NCBI GenBank assembly: GCA_020746995.1
Contig: JAGPXD010000001.1
Span: 1,736,001-1,800,000, forward strand
Length of the DNA: 64,000 nt
Source of the DNA: Plectosphaerella cucumerina
Taxonomy: Eukaryota > Ascomycota > Sordariomycetes > Glomerellales > Plectosphaerellaceae
Direction of reading: 5' to 3'
The notes beneath the pieces were generated by a model. That model saw nothing but the letters and a program-made list of their open reading frames with translations. It was not told where the DNA came from and did not search any database. How positions within the stretch are numbered: the stretch's first letter is position 1; every line of letters starts with the position of its first letter. The position numbers and the translations under genes were made by a program. Below, piece by piece: positions 1 to 12,486 of this stretch.

Positions 1-217
1 TCGCACCTGAAGGACTAGGCACTTGAACTTGGACGCCCCGCTCAACTCCAACATCCCCGCAAGCAACCCTCTCTTCACAGCTCCGTGGAGGCTGAGGCTC
101 GATGGTCAGGCTGCAACACGAGCCCAGCCTGCTCATGATGGAACAACCAGTCGATCCGGATTACGCGAACGCCCCGTCATCTGCATGGGATCCCCAGGAC
201 TGCGGTGTGACTAGGTG

Positions 218-233
218 GTGTGTGTGTGTGTGT
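218..233. repeat. (GT)n microsatellite
   Basis: Eight uninterrupted GT units are visible in otherwise non-coding DNA. Confidence 0.9.
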
Positions 234-1810
234 TCCATAAGCCTTATCAGACTTGCTCATATTGCGCCCCTTGCCTGGAGTGGTCAACCCGGTGCTCGGA
301 TCCCCGCTGACCGGCCATTGTCCAGTAACTTGCTGCTTGACCGTTACCCCTCGCGGCACACTGCAGGCCTCGAGAGTGGTGTTGTGCCGCTAGAAGCACG
401 GAATAGGGTCCATTCTGCGACTTCGGCCACAGCCGTTGTTGCCTACCAAGGCGCTGGGCCGCCGGTGATATGCCGGGAGTGCCTCTTCGCAGCTCAAGAT
501 GAAACCAAGCTGGCCTGATTATTCTGCTTGTACATGCTCGGCGTCAGACCGGTACAGCATGACGGGTCACGCTTCCATGCATGCTCATACCTGCGAGCAA
601 CCGGTGAAGGATCCGTGAATGGGTCAAGCTGCGTTGAGTCAGGACGAGCGCGCCCCCATGCTCGGATGTGAAACTCGTCAAGCCACGAGGGAACAACATG
701 GCTGCTTATACGAACCCTCGATGCAGGGCGGCCCGGGCAACAGGGCATGCATGGCACCTGGGTGTGACAGAGAGAGGGGGCCTGTTGGAGTGCTGGGCCG
801 ACTAATCAGTAAATCAGGGCGCCTTGTACGACCAGGGGCGTCTTGGCCGGAGCCTGGCCTCCAGCTTCCAAGATACCTTACGTGCGTACACAGGTCGAGG
901 TGTGGTGTATCTTGTACAGATGTATGCCAAATGGGGAGCTGTCAAACGTTGCGGCTCCACGGAGGCAAGGGACGTGCCGCGCGGTTGACAGGTACGGAAT
1001 AGGATGCATCTCCGCGCAATTCGCAAGCATTTCCTCGTTGAGAAAGCCGAAGGGCCCCTGCGGGAGAACAGGGCAGGGCAAGGGTCTGCATTAATCAGAT
1101 CCAACAACAAGCATGGTTGGGGAAGCGCGAGTGCTCGTCCTTTCCCCGACGCTCTGGAAAGGCAAGCAACACGCCTTCAGCAGGGGGTACGCCAGGGGGC
1201 GCTTTGGCGACCAATTGGCCTGTCCGGCCGACGGGAGGATGCACAGACGGGCGCGGGGGGCCGTTGGTGGGCTGGCGGGCTGGATAAGGCCGGATGTGTC
1301 ACTTTCAGGGTGCTGGTGCTAATGTGACAGGTGTCGTTCGTCGACGCAACCGAGACAGGGTCTCAGTCCAGCGCGAGGTGACACTGACGAAACGAGATGA
1401 CCTAGCTGTGGGAGGAGGGAGGTACGAGAGATGAGACGGTGTGCTCGCTGACACTGACAGGATGAGGGCAAACAAGGCGACGTCGGGGGCGCGTGTCAAC
1501 GGGGCATGCACGGCTTAGCGCGTCCTTGGTTGTTGGTCATAGGTGACCTGTCACTTTGAGCTGGCCTCGCGGGGTTTGATTTTTGGCTTGTTGGAATGCG
1601 AGCGAGGGATGATATGTTCAGAGTGGGAGGTTGTGGCGAGGATTCTGTCAAGGGGACGGGAGGTTGTCGTGTGTCTCGATACTGCGGTTTGCACTAAATT
1701 GGCAGTTCGTCGGATGTCGGTGGGCGACTATCCATCGGTCGTCAAGAAGCCGGCGGCTGTGAGAAGCAGCGGATAATAATGGCCTGTCGGAGTTTGCGGT
1801 CGAGGGAGGA

Positions 1811-1832
1811 TGTGTGTGTGTGTGTGCGTGTG
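1811..1832. repeat. (TG)n microsatellite with one interruption
   Basis: An alternating TG tract interrupted once by CG, lying in non-coding DNA. Confidence 0.85.
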
Positions 1833-3726
1833 CGGCTGCAAGTCTGCAACCACCTCGGGCTCGGGATGCCTGATGGCTTGGCCGGTTTCTCCGTGCCAAT
1901 AATATGGCTGAGTGGGCTTTCATGACGCTCACAAGAGCACTCGGCTGTTGGTCATGTAGGTAGGTACCTTACTTTGGCCGTAGGCTGTTGTCCATCAGAG
2001 AACAATTGATTATTCCAATGCATGGTATGACACTCGAGACATCGGCCGGGGCCAACGCTCTGCTCTAAAGACAATGGAACAGAAGTGATGTCGGCTTGAA
2101 GAACCAACCTCCCCTCTCATGAAGCTGTTGTTGGGAAGGAGGATAAGATGTCTGGGAAGGAGCGCCTGCCAGTCCCGGGGCAGGGCCACAACCGTCCCGG
2201 CAGGTGCTCCCCCACCTTTTAGCTGCCCACCACGGCCTTAGTGTTCACTAACCCCCTGTTGGTGCAAACCAACACAGCGATGATCATCGTCATTCCACGC
2301 TCCGCGAGGAAGCAGCGACTGGCGGGGCAGAACGAGCAGGAGCAGGTACAGAAGCAGGGCAAGAGCAAGCAAGGGAAGGAACATGGTGCGCATGTGGTGG
2401 ACTTGCACGGCAGCCCAGACTTGTCCCGGCGTTGCCCAGCTTCCATCTTGACCTGACATGGGCAGCAGCAGCAGTTGTTGGTGATGGCCCTGGTCATTCT
2501 TTTTCCAGTACCCCCTCCCCCTCCTACTCTACAACCCCGGATAGACACCACCCCTCCCACCAGTTACCCTCGTTGATCTCGACTGCCCGTCACATTTCTT
2601 GCGATCGGGCCACTGGCCTCGCCGGCTGCTGGCTGCCCAGACGACTTCCATGCCTTGCATTGCATCGCATCACCCATATCCCTTAAACCCACTGCCCACG
2701 CTGCACCTACAGGCGAAGTGACGCCAACACCGTCCCAGACGCACATCAACATTCAAAAATCAACACTGCAGAATTAGCCAGCCGCGGATACAGCCCATCA
2801 CCTCCCCGTCATCCATCCGCAGTCCACCGCCGCCTCCCTTCGACGCCACTTGAGACGTTGGCAGCCTGGCAGCCAGGTGCCACAAAAAGGACCCTGGATT
2901 CCAACTCCGTCCAGCAGCACAAGCCAGGCCATCCCATAGGTACAGACCATACCCAGGATCCCGCACCGGCCCTCCTCGTCGACCTTGCGACGGCCAGGTT
3001 CAATTGTCCGGGTTGCGCCCGTCCGCCGAGCTTCCCATGATCCCTGCAAACGTCCTTGCGTCAAGTTGCCTCCCCCCGACACGACACCTCCTCCACCCCC
3101 CCCTGGCGGCCTGGCCTGAACATCAGCGGACGAGAGAGAGCTTCGAGCTTCGCGGAGACTGCACCGTACCTTGCCTCGCGAGAATGCTACCCTCGGCTCC
3201 CACAGCCGGCGCTTATTAGTTGACCACCTCCTGGTTTGCCCCTGGGGAAAAGACGCTCGCATCGTTCTGATCTCTTCTCCGAGCACACTTGCCGACATCT
3301 TCACCGTCTTCCCCCCTCTTCTCTCTTCCTCTTGACGTCGTCTATTAGGACCGACGCCTCCACTCACAAACACCGCCATCCTAAGCCGACCTAATCGTAG
3401 GGTATCGCCGCGGTCCTCCCGCTTCTCAAACTACATACAACGACGACACTCCTGTGCGCAGCACCACACCGACCCTATCCCTGCCCGGAAGCCACACGCG
3501 CAGCTCAACCCACTTGTATCTGCATATCCCGTCCCCTCTGGCCGCCCCGATACGCCCCTCAATATCGCTCTGCAGCCTCCCGCGGCTGGAATCCTGTGCC
3601 CCCGGCAGGCCCTGATCCAGCTGAACCCGAGTAAGACCCCCCTTCCCACCTCCCCCAGCCAGTCATCAATCACCCAGTTCCACCCACGGGTCCTTATTCG
3701 AAGCCCACGGCGACACCTGCGTCATG

Positions 3727-4170
3727 TTCCACGGTCTTCGGCTGTGACAACTGACGACCCCCTTTCCCCCCTGCCCTCGATTCTCCCGAGTACTTGAAGT
3801 GGCGCCTCACCCGGCGCACAAACCCAGCGTCCTGGCCCCCATTCCTCCCTCTCTGGTGCATTCGACTGACCTTCGCTTCTTGCGGCAACACGCAGCTCTC
3901 CAAGGCGCTTTCAGGTGCCTCCCCTTGAACAGACTATTAGGTCTCTGGCGGTCGGTCGACGCCCTCAAGGGTTCCCCGACTGCTTCTTGCTTTTCCCGGA
4001 GGAAGCCAAAACGTCCAGTCCAGGCCAACCCCCTGTGAGACGTCACTCGCGCCACTTACACCCACACATTCTGCCTACACCGTTGCCCTGCCCTCTCCCG
4101 CGGGTCGTACCCCTCATCCACGCCTTGACATACCGGCTAGTCAACGTAGCTTTGATCCGCCTTCTTCACA
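3727..4170 (+). promoter_or_regulatory. ATG-free, CT-rich 5' leader of the PAS gene
   Basis: The 444 bases before the start codon at 4171 contain no ATG on the + strand and are pyrimidine-rich; the nearest upstream ATG is at 3724. This fits an untranslated leader and supports the chosen start. The transcription start itself cannot be seen. Confidence 0.55.
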
Positions 4171-6335
4171 ATGGAGCAAACTTTCATGACAATCCACAGT
4201 TAGTCCCCTGATCTTGACTTCCCTACCAAGGCACTCGACTGACCACACCCTGCCCCAGACCTCTCTCCCGAGGCGAACATCCTTTTCGCTTCAGAATCCA
4301 TCTACGATATCCTTGGCTACCACCCCCACGAGGTGCAGAACAGGTCATGCTTTGACTACTTCCACCCCGAGGAGGTCCCCTTCGCCAAGTCCATCCACAG
4401 TCGTGGCGTGCTCTTGGACAAGGCCGCCGTTCTTCATTATGCTCGCATCCTCTCGCGGGATGGCCAATGGATAAGTTGCGAATGCTGCTTCACCGTAGTC
4501 CACGATGTCCTCGTGGCCTGTACCAGTGTCTACCACCGAGGCGAAAAGAGCGACAGTACGCCCACCCCTCGTGGCCAGGCCCCTTTTCGTCGACTTGGCC
4601 GTCCCCCTTGCTGACCATTTCTTCAGGACGCGCGCTTGAAGCACCGCAGATCCGTCGACTCTTCTCTTGCTCGCCCCGAGATCCGCGATACCACATGCTG
4701 GAGTATCTATCGCCAAAGTTTCGCATGCCTACGGCGGAAAGGGAGCCCCGTGCCGCACTGATCCTCAACCGCTTCACTCGGACACTGACCGTCATGTTCG
4801 CCACCAACGCTGTCGCCAACATCCTCGGAGTCGATGCCGATACCATGAGGGGCAAGAGCTTCTACGAATGCATCCAGGAAAACTGTCTTCCCGACGCCAT
4901 TCGATGTCTGGAGAGCGCCAAAGCCAACGACTCGATTGCCTACCTCCGCTTCTGGTACAGGGATCCCAGGAGGCCTGGGGACTTGGACGAAGATATGGAC
5001 GATGTCGACGGCGTTGACGGTCCTCGCAGACGACGACATGGCGCCCGTGCAAGCACCCATTCGAGTGACTCGGAGGGTGGCGGCGCCCAACTCTACGGCC
5101 AGATGGATGTTGACGGCCATTCCCCGAGGCCCCGCATCAAGGTCGAAGAGGGCGAGGAACGGCCCGGACTGACCCATGCCGACTCGAGCTCGACGCTCGC
5201 CAACCCATCGGCCGGTCAGTCGGGGTCCAGCAGTGGCCATGTGCAGACGCCTGCTTCGCCGCCCTTGCGCCGGAACAGCCTGAGCCCAATGCCCGAAGAT
5301 GGCTCCCAGGAGCCCGACGGCAGCTTCGAGCTCGAAGCCGTTGTGTCCTGCACTTCGGATGGACTTGTCGTCGTCCTTCGAAGGGCCCGTCCTGCGATCC
5401 CGTCCGAGAACCCGCCGGCCGTGGCCCCGCGCACGTACCAGAACGGCGTGTTCGCTGCTCCTTGGGGCCACCATGCTGTCGGACCCTGGGGCTTGCCTGC
5501 TCAGGCTCAACACCAAGGCAACGGGCTATTCCCACAGCATGTTCCGCCTTACAGCAATGAGTTGGTATCTTCGACGCCCTCGGTCGAGAGCGCCGGTGGG
5601 CCTCCCCTGGACCATCTCATGCGCTCTATCCGTGAGGTAGCCGTCTTTGCCTGGGCCCTCGTCGGTATCAACGGCAACTTGGCCACATACGGTCGGGGCA
5701 AGGCCAGGGGCGAAGCCCGTCCGGCTGGCGGCTTGCCAGTTTGGGATCCTGCCGCGGATGGAAACATCTCGTACGGCGGTCCCGAGAACCAAGCCGTGAA
5801 GCGATGGGCGGCTTACGACCGCGCCAAACGAGCGGCGCCCTCGGTGTTCAACGGGCCGTACCAACTGAGCCGCGTAGCTCATCATGCCCCAAACCCTGTC
5901 GACTCTGGCTATTCTACACAGGGCAGTGTTGAGCAGTTTGGTTACGCGGAGCCTCCCTCAGTGCGACAGGCATGGGCGAGATATCGCCAACAACAGCTAC
6001 AGCACCAGGCTCAGGACCATCAGCAGCAGCAGCCGCCGGCCTACCAGGAGTACCAACCTTCGTCTGGATATAGCTACGGGACGCCGTCCTGGAACGGGCC
6101 CCAGCTTCCCTACCCCTCTATCCAGGCGGAGCCGTACCGTTATGGTCCGCAGCCGCCCGCCAACGGCCATGACCAGCGCCCCCGATACCAGCCCGAATAT
6201 CCAGGCCAGCCGTGGGCCCAGGATCCCTCGCAGCCGCAACCGGACGGGTCAGGACACTTTGACGTCTCGTCCAACGGCGGTGGCCATGGCGGGCACGATG
6301 GACAGTCCCAGAGCAACCGGTTCCCATGGAACTGA
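4171..6335 (+). CDS. double PAS-domain protein (white-collar-like, no LOV cysteine motif)
   Basis: A 677-aa protein is built from exons 4171-4198, 4259-4555 and 4627-6335; both introns have GT-AG ends and keep the frame. Residues about 8-105 form a PAS domain (SESIYDILGYHPHEV, SCFDYFHPEE, DGQWISCECCF). A second PAS-like domain follows at about 120-205 (LILNRFTRTLTVMFATNAV, ANILGVDADTMRGKSFYECI). The LOV flavin motif with its reactive cysteine is absent from both, so blue-light sensing through a flavin-cysteine adduct is unlikely. The second domain is followed by an acidic linker and a long low-complexity tail rich in Gln, Pro, Tyr and Ser (Q-rich around 6000). No GATA zinc finger is present. 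I infer a cytoplasmic or nuclear sensor or scaffold involved in regulation; its ligand and partners are unknown. I do not recognise an established gene name. Confidence 0.82.
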
Positions 6336-6936
6336 TTGCTCCCCATCCCTCCGTACGTTGCATGCCAGGGCGGGGTGAATCTCGGTCAGGCATGTCACAG
6401 GGCGAGGGACATGTACTTGAGGCGATATGAGGGCGACACTCACGAGTTGGATCAACGTTGAAAAAGTTCAAATACTCCATGCCATTCAGGTAGTTCCCAT
6501 AGGTAGCTTGTTTACAAACAACAGATGAATAAATTATAGCAGATCAAAAGGAGCGAAATCAGTCCGATCGTAGTCGGGCGCAGTTCGTAGATACAGACAA
6601 GAGACGAGAAATTTCCAAAAAGTGCGAACCTTCGCTAGTTATCCAACGCCGACGTTCCGTGTCCCCCCGGACCCCGACAAAAGAACGCGAGATGCGACGG
6701 ACGGGAGGGCTGCCCCCCGCCTGACTCTCGGCGATCTGAGCACGAGGCCGGTCACATATTTTTATCCAGATGTAGCAACAGACACCCCCCTTCTTATGAT
6801 TCATTGGACGAACAGCCATGTGTGTGCGTGCGTGCGTGTGATGCAGGGCCGAGCTGGCGCGCGTGGCCGTGATAGATTAGATAGAGAGGTAGATGGATCA
6901 TAAAATCGGCAAAGCAAAATTCTCAAGCGGCAGATT
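6336..6936. other. convergent 3' intergenic region
   Basis: The 3' ends of the PAS gene (+) and the class VII chitin synthase (-) face each other here. The stretch is AT-richer than the genes and has no supported coding frame. It should hold both 3' UTRs and polyadenylation sites. Confidence 0.6.
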
Positions 6937-9900
6937 TTACATGTTGGCCAGCTCGTGGTCGATCTGGCGGTCCATGAAGGTGCGGCGCTCGCCGACGAGC
7001 TCCGTCTGAAGACGCTGCTCGACAAGGGCGCGGACCTGCTTCTTGGTGACCGTGTCGAGGTCGACCTCCGCGAGAACCTGGCGGATGGCGTCGACGACGA
7101 CCATGTCATCGGGACCGGCGGCGGCGCCGCGCTGGAAGTCGAAGCTTGATGTGCTCTGGCCGGCCTGGAGGCCGAGGGCGGTGGAAGAGCGGTTGCCGAC
7201 GTTGAGGAGCGACGGGTTCGAGGCGTGGCCCCGGAGGTTGACGGCGCTTTGGCGGTTGGAGCCACCGGGGAAGTCGGCGTAGGGCGACTGGCTGCGGACG
7301 TCACCGTAGGGCGAGCCCTGGCCCATGGAGACCATGGACTGGCGGTGCTGGAGGTGCTGAGGGTCGGCGAAGGGGCCGGCATTGGACATCATGGTGCTGT
7401 GGCGGGTCATGTGGCCGAGGCCGGGACTGGGAGCACCGAAGGGAGCGGGCGAGTGAGGCGGCATGTAGGCCTGCTGGCGGTGCTGCATGCCGGTGAGGAC
7501 GGAGCCGGGGCGGACAGACGAGTAGACGGACTTCATCTCGTCCATCTCGTACTGGTCCTCGTAGCCCATGTCGTGCTTCTCAGGGTAGCCACCACGGCGT
7601 CCAGGCAGGTTGTTGGCCGTGGCGTAGTCGTCCCAGCGCTGGAGAGGGATGCTGCGGGGGTCGAAGCCCTCCTCATCGTCGACAGCGACGATCTGCTTGT
7701 TGCCCTTCTCTCCAATGACGATACGGGTGTTACCCCACGAGAAGTTGTCCTGGTTCCAGAAGGAGTAGACGGGCAGGGCAAGGGAGAAGATGGGGAAGGC
7801 GAGGAGGTAGATGATCATCCAGCCAATGTGCTGCCACTGGCGCTTCAGGATGAAGATAAGCGCCTGTAGACCGTACACAGCCGCCAGCATGATGATGGAG
7901 ATCATGGGGAATGGACCCGTCTTGCTGGCGACGCGGTAGATGAGGTAGACGAGGTAGGCAAAAGTCGCAGGCAGGATGATGGTACCGAAGAGATCGATGA
8001 ACACCACAAACCTCATACTGAAGCAGCAGAAACCACACATCTCCTTGAGGCGCATCAGCTCCATGAGGTTGTGGATAGTCGAGTTGATCCAGCGACGACG
8101 CTGCGAGAGCAGAACGCTCCAAGACTCGGGGGCGGCGGTCTGGCAGTACGCATCGGGGATGAACTTGTAGGACATCATGGGGAAGTGCTTGGTCATGAGC
8201 GTGGTGAGGTAACGATCCTCACCGAGGGACAGCAGGTTCTTCTTGTGGAGAGTGTCGACCTCGCAGACGCTGTACTCCTTGATGACGGCATCGGAAATGA
8301 TGAGGGGCTTGCCCTTGTCAGGGGTCCTCAGGCGGTACATAGTGAAGCTGGGGGGCGTGTTAGCTGATTACGCCTTCGAAGGGTGGGTATTCAGGAGGTT
8401 GTAACTTACCAACCAGGCAGACAGGTGACACTGCCGAAAAGCGACTCGAAGGCCTTGGACAGGTGGTGGGAGATGAAGTATTCGTAAACCTGGATCATGG
8501 TCCACCAAGTCTTGTCGTTTTGCAGGGCCGTCTCGCCGCAAATACCGGCAATCCTTCCATCGTTGGCACAGGCAGCCACCAGGCGTGTCAGAGAGTCTTC
8601 CCAAACACAGGTATCGGCATCGACCATCAGGAGGTACTCGTAGAGCTCGGGGTCAACACCGATGATGTTGTTGATCTGGTGGAACATCTCCAGCTCGAGA
8701 GGGTTCATGGGCGAGCGGTGGTGGACGCGGTTGAGGAAGCTCATGAGGGTGATCTGGGAGTCACGCTTGCCACGGTTGCCGGGCTTGGTCTTGCTCTGCT
8801 CCGACTCCTTGCCAACCTTGACGACGACGATGTAGGGAACGACGTTGCCCTCAAACTCGTAGAGACCAGAGTAAACCTTGCCGTAGTTCAGCTGCTCGCT
8901 GCCGGTGCCGACGGACTTGAAGGGCAGGGCCGGGGGGTCCACCTTGGGGTCGACGCCAAGAATATCCAGAACGATCTTGGGCGTGGGACGGTCGTTGCCC
9001 TGACCGACGATGACACCGTCGCAGATGACGCAGATGAGCTTGCGCTTGTTGTCATATTGCAGGGCGGTCAGGGAATCCAGAGCCTTTCTCAGGGAGTCCT
9101 CGCCTTCCGTGTACGCGGGCACCTGGCAGATGACGAACTTGTCCTGAGCCGTGGGGCGCTTTTTGGAGCCAAACTGAAGGGCGGCAAGGAACTTGACGAG
9201 GATGACGGAGCAGAGAATGATGGTGAATGCAAGCATGAACCAGTTGTTCAGCGTGCAGGCAATCTCTTCTCTGAAATCCGGGATGCCCATGTAGAAGGTG
9301 TTCTGGATGCAGTTCAAACTGTTGCGCACAATCTGGTTCTCAGTCTCGTTCCGGGCTGCCCTTTCGAGAACGGCATCCCACTTCTCGGTGATATCGGTGC
9401 CGGCGTTGTCGCGCACAATGTCGGTAAGCTTGGGGCTGAGGAAGTTGTATGTGCCGAGGTTCTTGTAGAACTCCGTGGTGTTGAAGTAGGTAGACAGGTC
9501 GTAGATCTTGCCATCGTAGATGGCCCACCGTCTTCTACCGTTGAGTCCCTCAGAGGCAATGTCATCCTTGGGCCAGACGAGGTCGCCCTTGTAGTACTCC
9601 TTGATGGTAGGGAGGAAGTTCGTCGTGTACCAGTCATCCTTGCGGAGCGCGCTCTGCTGATAGCGAGCGTTGTATCCGGAAATATGCTCGACGAGGGGGA
9701 ACTCTCGTTCATTGATAGGCTCCAGGTTCCTCATTGTCTCCGAGATTCCCAGACCAGGGCAACTCAGGGTCAGAGGGGGCTGGAAGTAGTCATCGAGGTT
9801 CATTCCTGCGACAGGCATCATGTTGTCGGACGAAACCTGAATGTTGATGTCCGAATGCGGGATGCGCCAGAACTTCGTGATGTCGTAGACTTTGCCGTGG

Positions 9901-12486
9901 ATGCTAACCCAGAAGTCGTCCTCGGCTGTATGTTGTTCTACCTCTGATGATCCGAAGGCTTTGTTGAAATTGGGACAGGTAAGCGGGGTGACACCGACAA
10001 TCCAGAAGACGATAGCGCCGTTGATGAGGAGGATGATGAAGCACAGCACGAGTTTCTCTCGCCACGCCATCCGAACATCAGGTCGTCTCATGCGGCCAAC
10101 ATAGCGAAGGAGGGGAGAGGGAATCCAGAATGTCAGGGTCCACACGACAGCAACCCAGACGCGGCGGCGGAGGGGCAGGGCGGATGTTTCGATTGTCTTG
10201 CCGTTGGCAAGCTCGGGATCCATGCCGATGAATTCGCCTTCGTTGTTGTAGTAGACCTCGCCCTTGTCGTTGTCACCCTTGCGGCCAAGACCATAGTCGC
10301 CGGCGGTGACGTTGCGCATGCCGGTCATGGCGGTGGGAGCAATCGACGGGGCGCGCATCGCGTTGTTCTGGTGCATAGTGGCTTGCGAAAGGTTGCCCTG
10401 GCTGAAGTTGCGAGAGTGGGCGGCCATCAGACCGTCCTGGCTGCCGTTCTGGTCAAGCATGGGGGGCGGGAAGTAGCCGCTGCCGTTGACAGAGTAGCCA
10501 GACTGCAGATTGTCGACAGCCATGACGTTGCCGACACCGGGCATGCCGGGGTGGGAGGTCTTGACGTCAAGCATGGTCTCGGCCTCCCACCACGCCGTCT
10601 CGCGCATCCAGATGCGCTCCTTGCCCATAATCACCTCGCCGTTGCTCCAGCCACGCTCCAGGGCAAAGGTTTCAATGCCCTCGCGGCCTTCCCGGCAGCC
10701 CAGGGTGGCGTAGCGCTGGACGAACTCGTCGACGTCAAAGTCGGAGGTGAAGTCTAGGTTCTTGTTGCGCCTGTTGGCCCATTCCGGGAGACGCCAAGCC
10801 CGGAGCTGACGCGAGATAGTGCCGGCGGACCAGGCTGATGTGACGGAAGGCAGCGCGGCAAGGCTGGCGGGAGAATCATCCGTGGGGTGAATGGAGAGAT
10901 GGTACCAGACACGGCTGGAGCTAAGAAGGCTGGGCAGATCGATACGGTTGTGATTGCCGAGGTTGATGCCCTCGCCAGCGACGGGGAATAGGAGCTGCTT
11001 GACGAAGGCGTCGTCGTCGGCCGAGTGGCCAACCTTTTCAAGAATGACCTCGCGCTTCTCCAGCTCGTGCTGGCGTTCCTTGCTGGCGGGCGTTGTGGTG
11101 ATTCCAAGGTCGGGGGAGCACTCGGCGACCGCATTCTGCATCTCTCGGATGACAGAGCTACCGGAGGCGGGAACCTCAACGCCATCAGCGATCATCTCGG
11201 CGTTGATGCCCATAGTGTCGTCAAAGATTCCACGCATGGCAAGGGCCTTGCCGAGGGATGGATCGGGCACCTCCACGACGGTGATGCAGACAGTGTCCTC
11301 ATTGTCCTCGCTGGTGGTGGGCGTGTGGGCGCCGCGGCCGTCGAGAGATTCGTCGCCGTCGCGGATGCGAGCCATCTGCTGCGCGATGGCCGTGTTGGCC
11401 TTGGCAATGACCCAGTCGACAAGTGCCTCGTACAGGCCACCGACGAGGGTGGACCGCTCCTCGGTGTTGCACTGGCGGATCAGGACCTCGGGCTCAAGGC
11501 CCAGAAGACCGCTGACATCTTCGCAGATGTCCTCGAGAGTCTCCTCGTCGACGCCGTAGTCGAGGGTGTTGCCAAGCTTGAGCAGACCGGCCAGGGTGGA
11601 GATGAAATCGCGGTGCTTGGAGCCCTTGATGCCAATGTCCTTCAGGGCAGACCTGAAGTCGTCGGCAGCAGCGGCATCATCGGCGGTGGGGAGGTACGAG
11701 GGCGGGTCGTAGGTGCCGGAGCGAGCCAGCAGGGTGTAGTTGGAAGCGGCCTTGAGGCCCAAGAACTCCCTCTCGGCGGGGGTCGAAGCGGAGGTGAGGA
11801 GGTAGTAGAAGACATCAAATGCTCTGTAGCCACTCTCGGCCGGAATGTTCAGCAGGCCTTTGACGGTGTCAATGCCACCCTGAGAGAGGGCGACACTGGC
11901 ACCTGTCAGGTTACCTGCGAGGTTCAGGGTGAGGGCAACGGCGAGAGCGCCCTGCCTCGGAGTCGAGGGGTTGTAGGGCGTGGAACATCGGAGGAAGGGC
12001 TGGATGGCATTCAGGGCAGTGTACAGTGACGAAGGCGTGGACATGGGCAGCGAAGACAGGAATGGCGTCAGGACGGAGGGAGTCGATGTGTGGAGGGAGC
12101 TGTGGACAGGACGTCAGCATCGTGAAAGACCCAGTGGCCTCTGGGGGCACGACAAGATGGGCACAGGAAAGGAAGTCAACATACCCAAGAATGATGGTCC
12201 CGTCCTCAGCACGACGGCGAGCGTGTTCCCAAGCTCTGGCGGACAGGGCAGGGTCTACGGTGCCTCCAGTCCTACCATCAGGGCCGGTCTGCGAGGCGGT
12301 AAGCCATGTGTTGGCGACAATGCTGGTGCCAGCATCGAGCCTGTAGGGCTGTGAGGAGAGGTAGATGTTGTGGACGGCATTGAGGAGGGTAGTCGTGGAG
12401 ACCTGGGTCGACTGTTGTCCGGTGGCCCTGGGCGCCCCGAGGCTCTCGGAGGCCATGGAGTACATGGACATGCGGTTGTTGGCCAT
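6937..12486 (-). CDS. csmB: class VII chitin synthase with myosin motor-like domain
   Basis: An 1800-aa protein from three exons on the minus strand: 12486-12185, 12099-8410 and 8347-6937. It polymerises UDP-GlcNAc into chitin at the plasma membrane and growing tip. Order of parts: myosin motor-like region (about 1-605), membrane segments (about 745-765 and 784-804), cytochrome b5-like domain (about 825-890, [14 protein letters not shown]), a further membrane helix (about 1054-1075), the GT2 chitin synthase domain (DADT near 1259, EDRYLTTL near 1373, QRRRW near 1413), C-terminal membrane helices, and a DEK_C-type end. The motor-like region has no P-loop, the known mark of class VII (Aspergillus CsmB, Fusarium ChsVb) against class V. 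ATG 12486 was chosen because no ATG lies further upstream on this strand until 13484. It is transcribed divergently from the class V gene. Confidence 0.94.

Larger units (their letters stand above)
1..3726. other. intergenic region, left edge
   Basis: No coding region could be supported on either strand. Open frames here are short, lack family motifs and have no consistent splice partners. The stretch contains (GT)n microsatellites near 218 and 1811 and becomes pyrimidine-rich on the + strand from about 2700, as expected for the promoter and start of the leader of the PAS gene at 4171. Confidence 0.6.

Noticed and set aside
8463..9947. 494-codon open frame on the plus strand
   Set aside because: Antisense of the class VII chitin synthase; its composition is a mirror image of that gene's codons.
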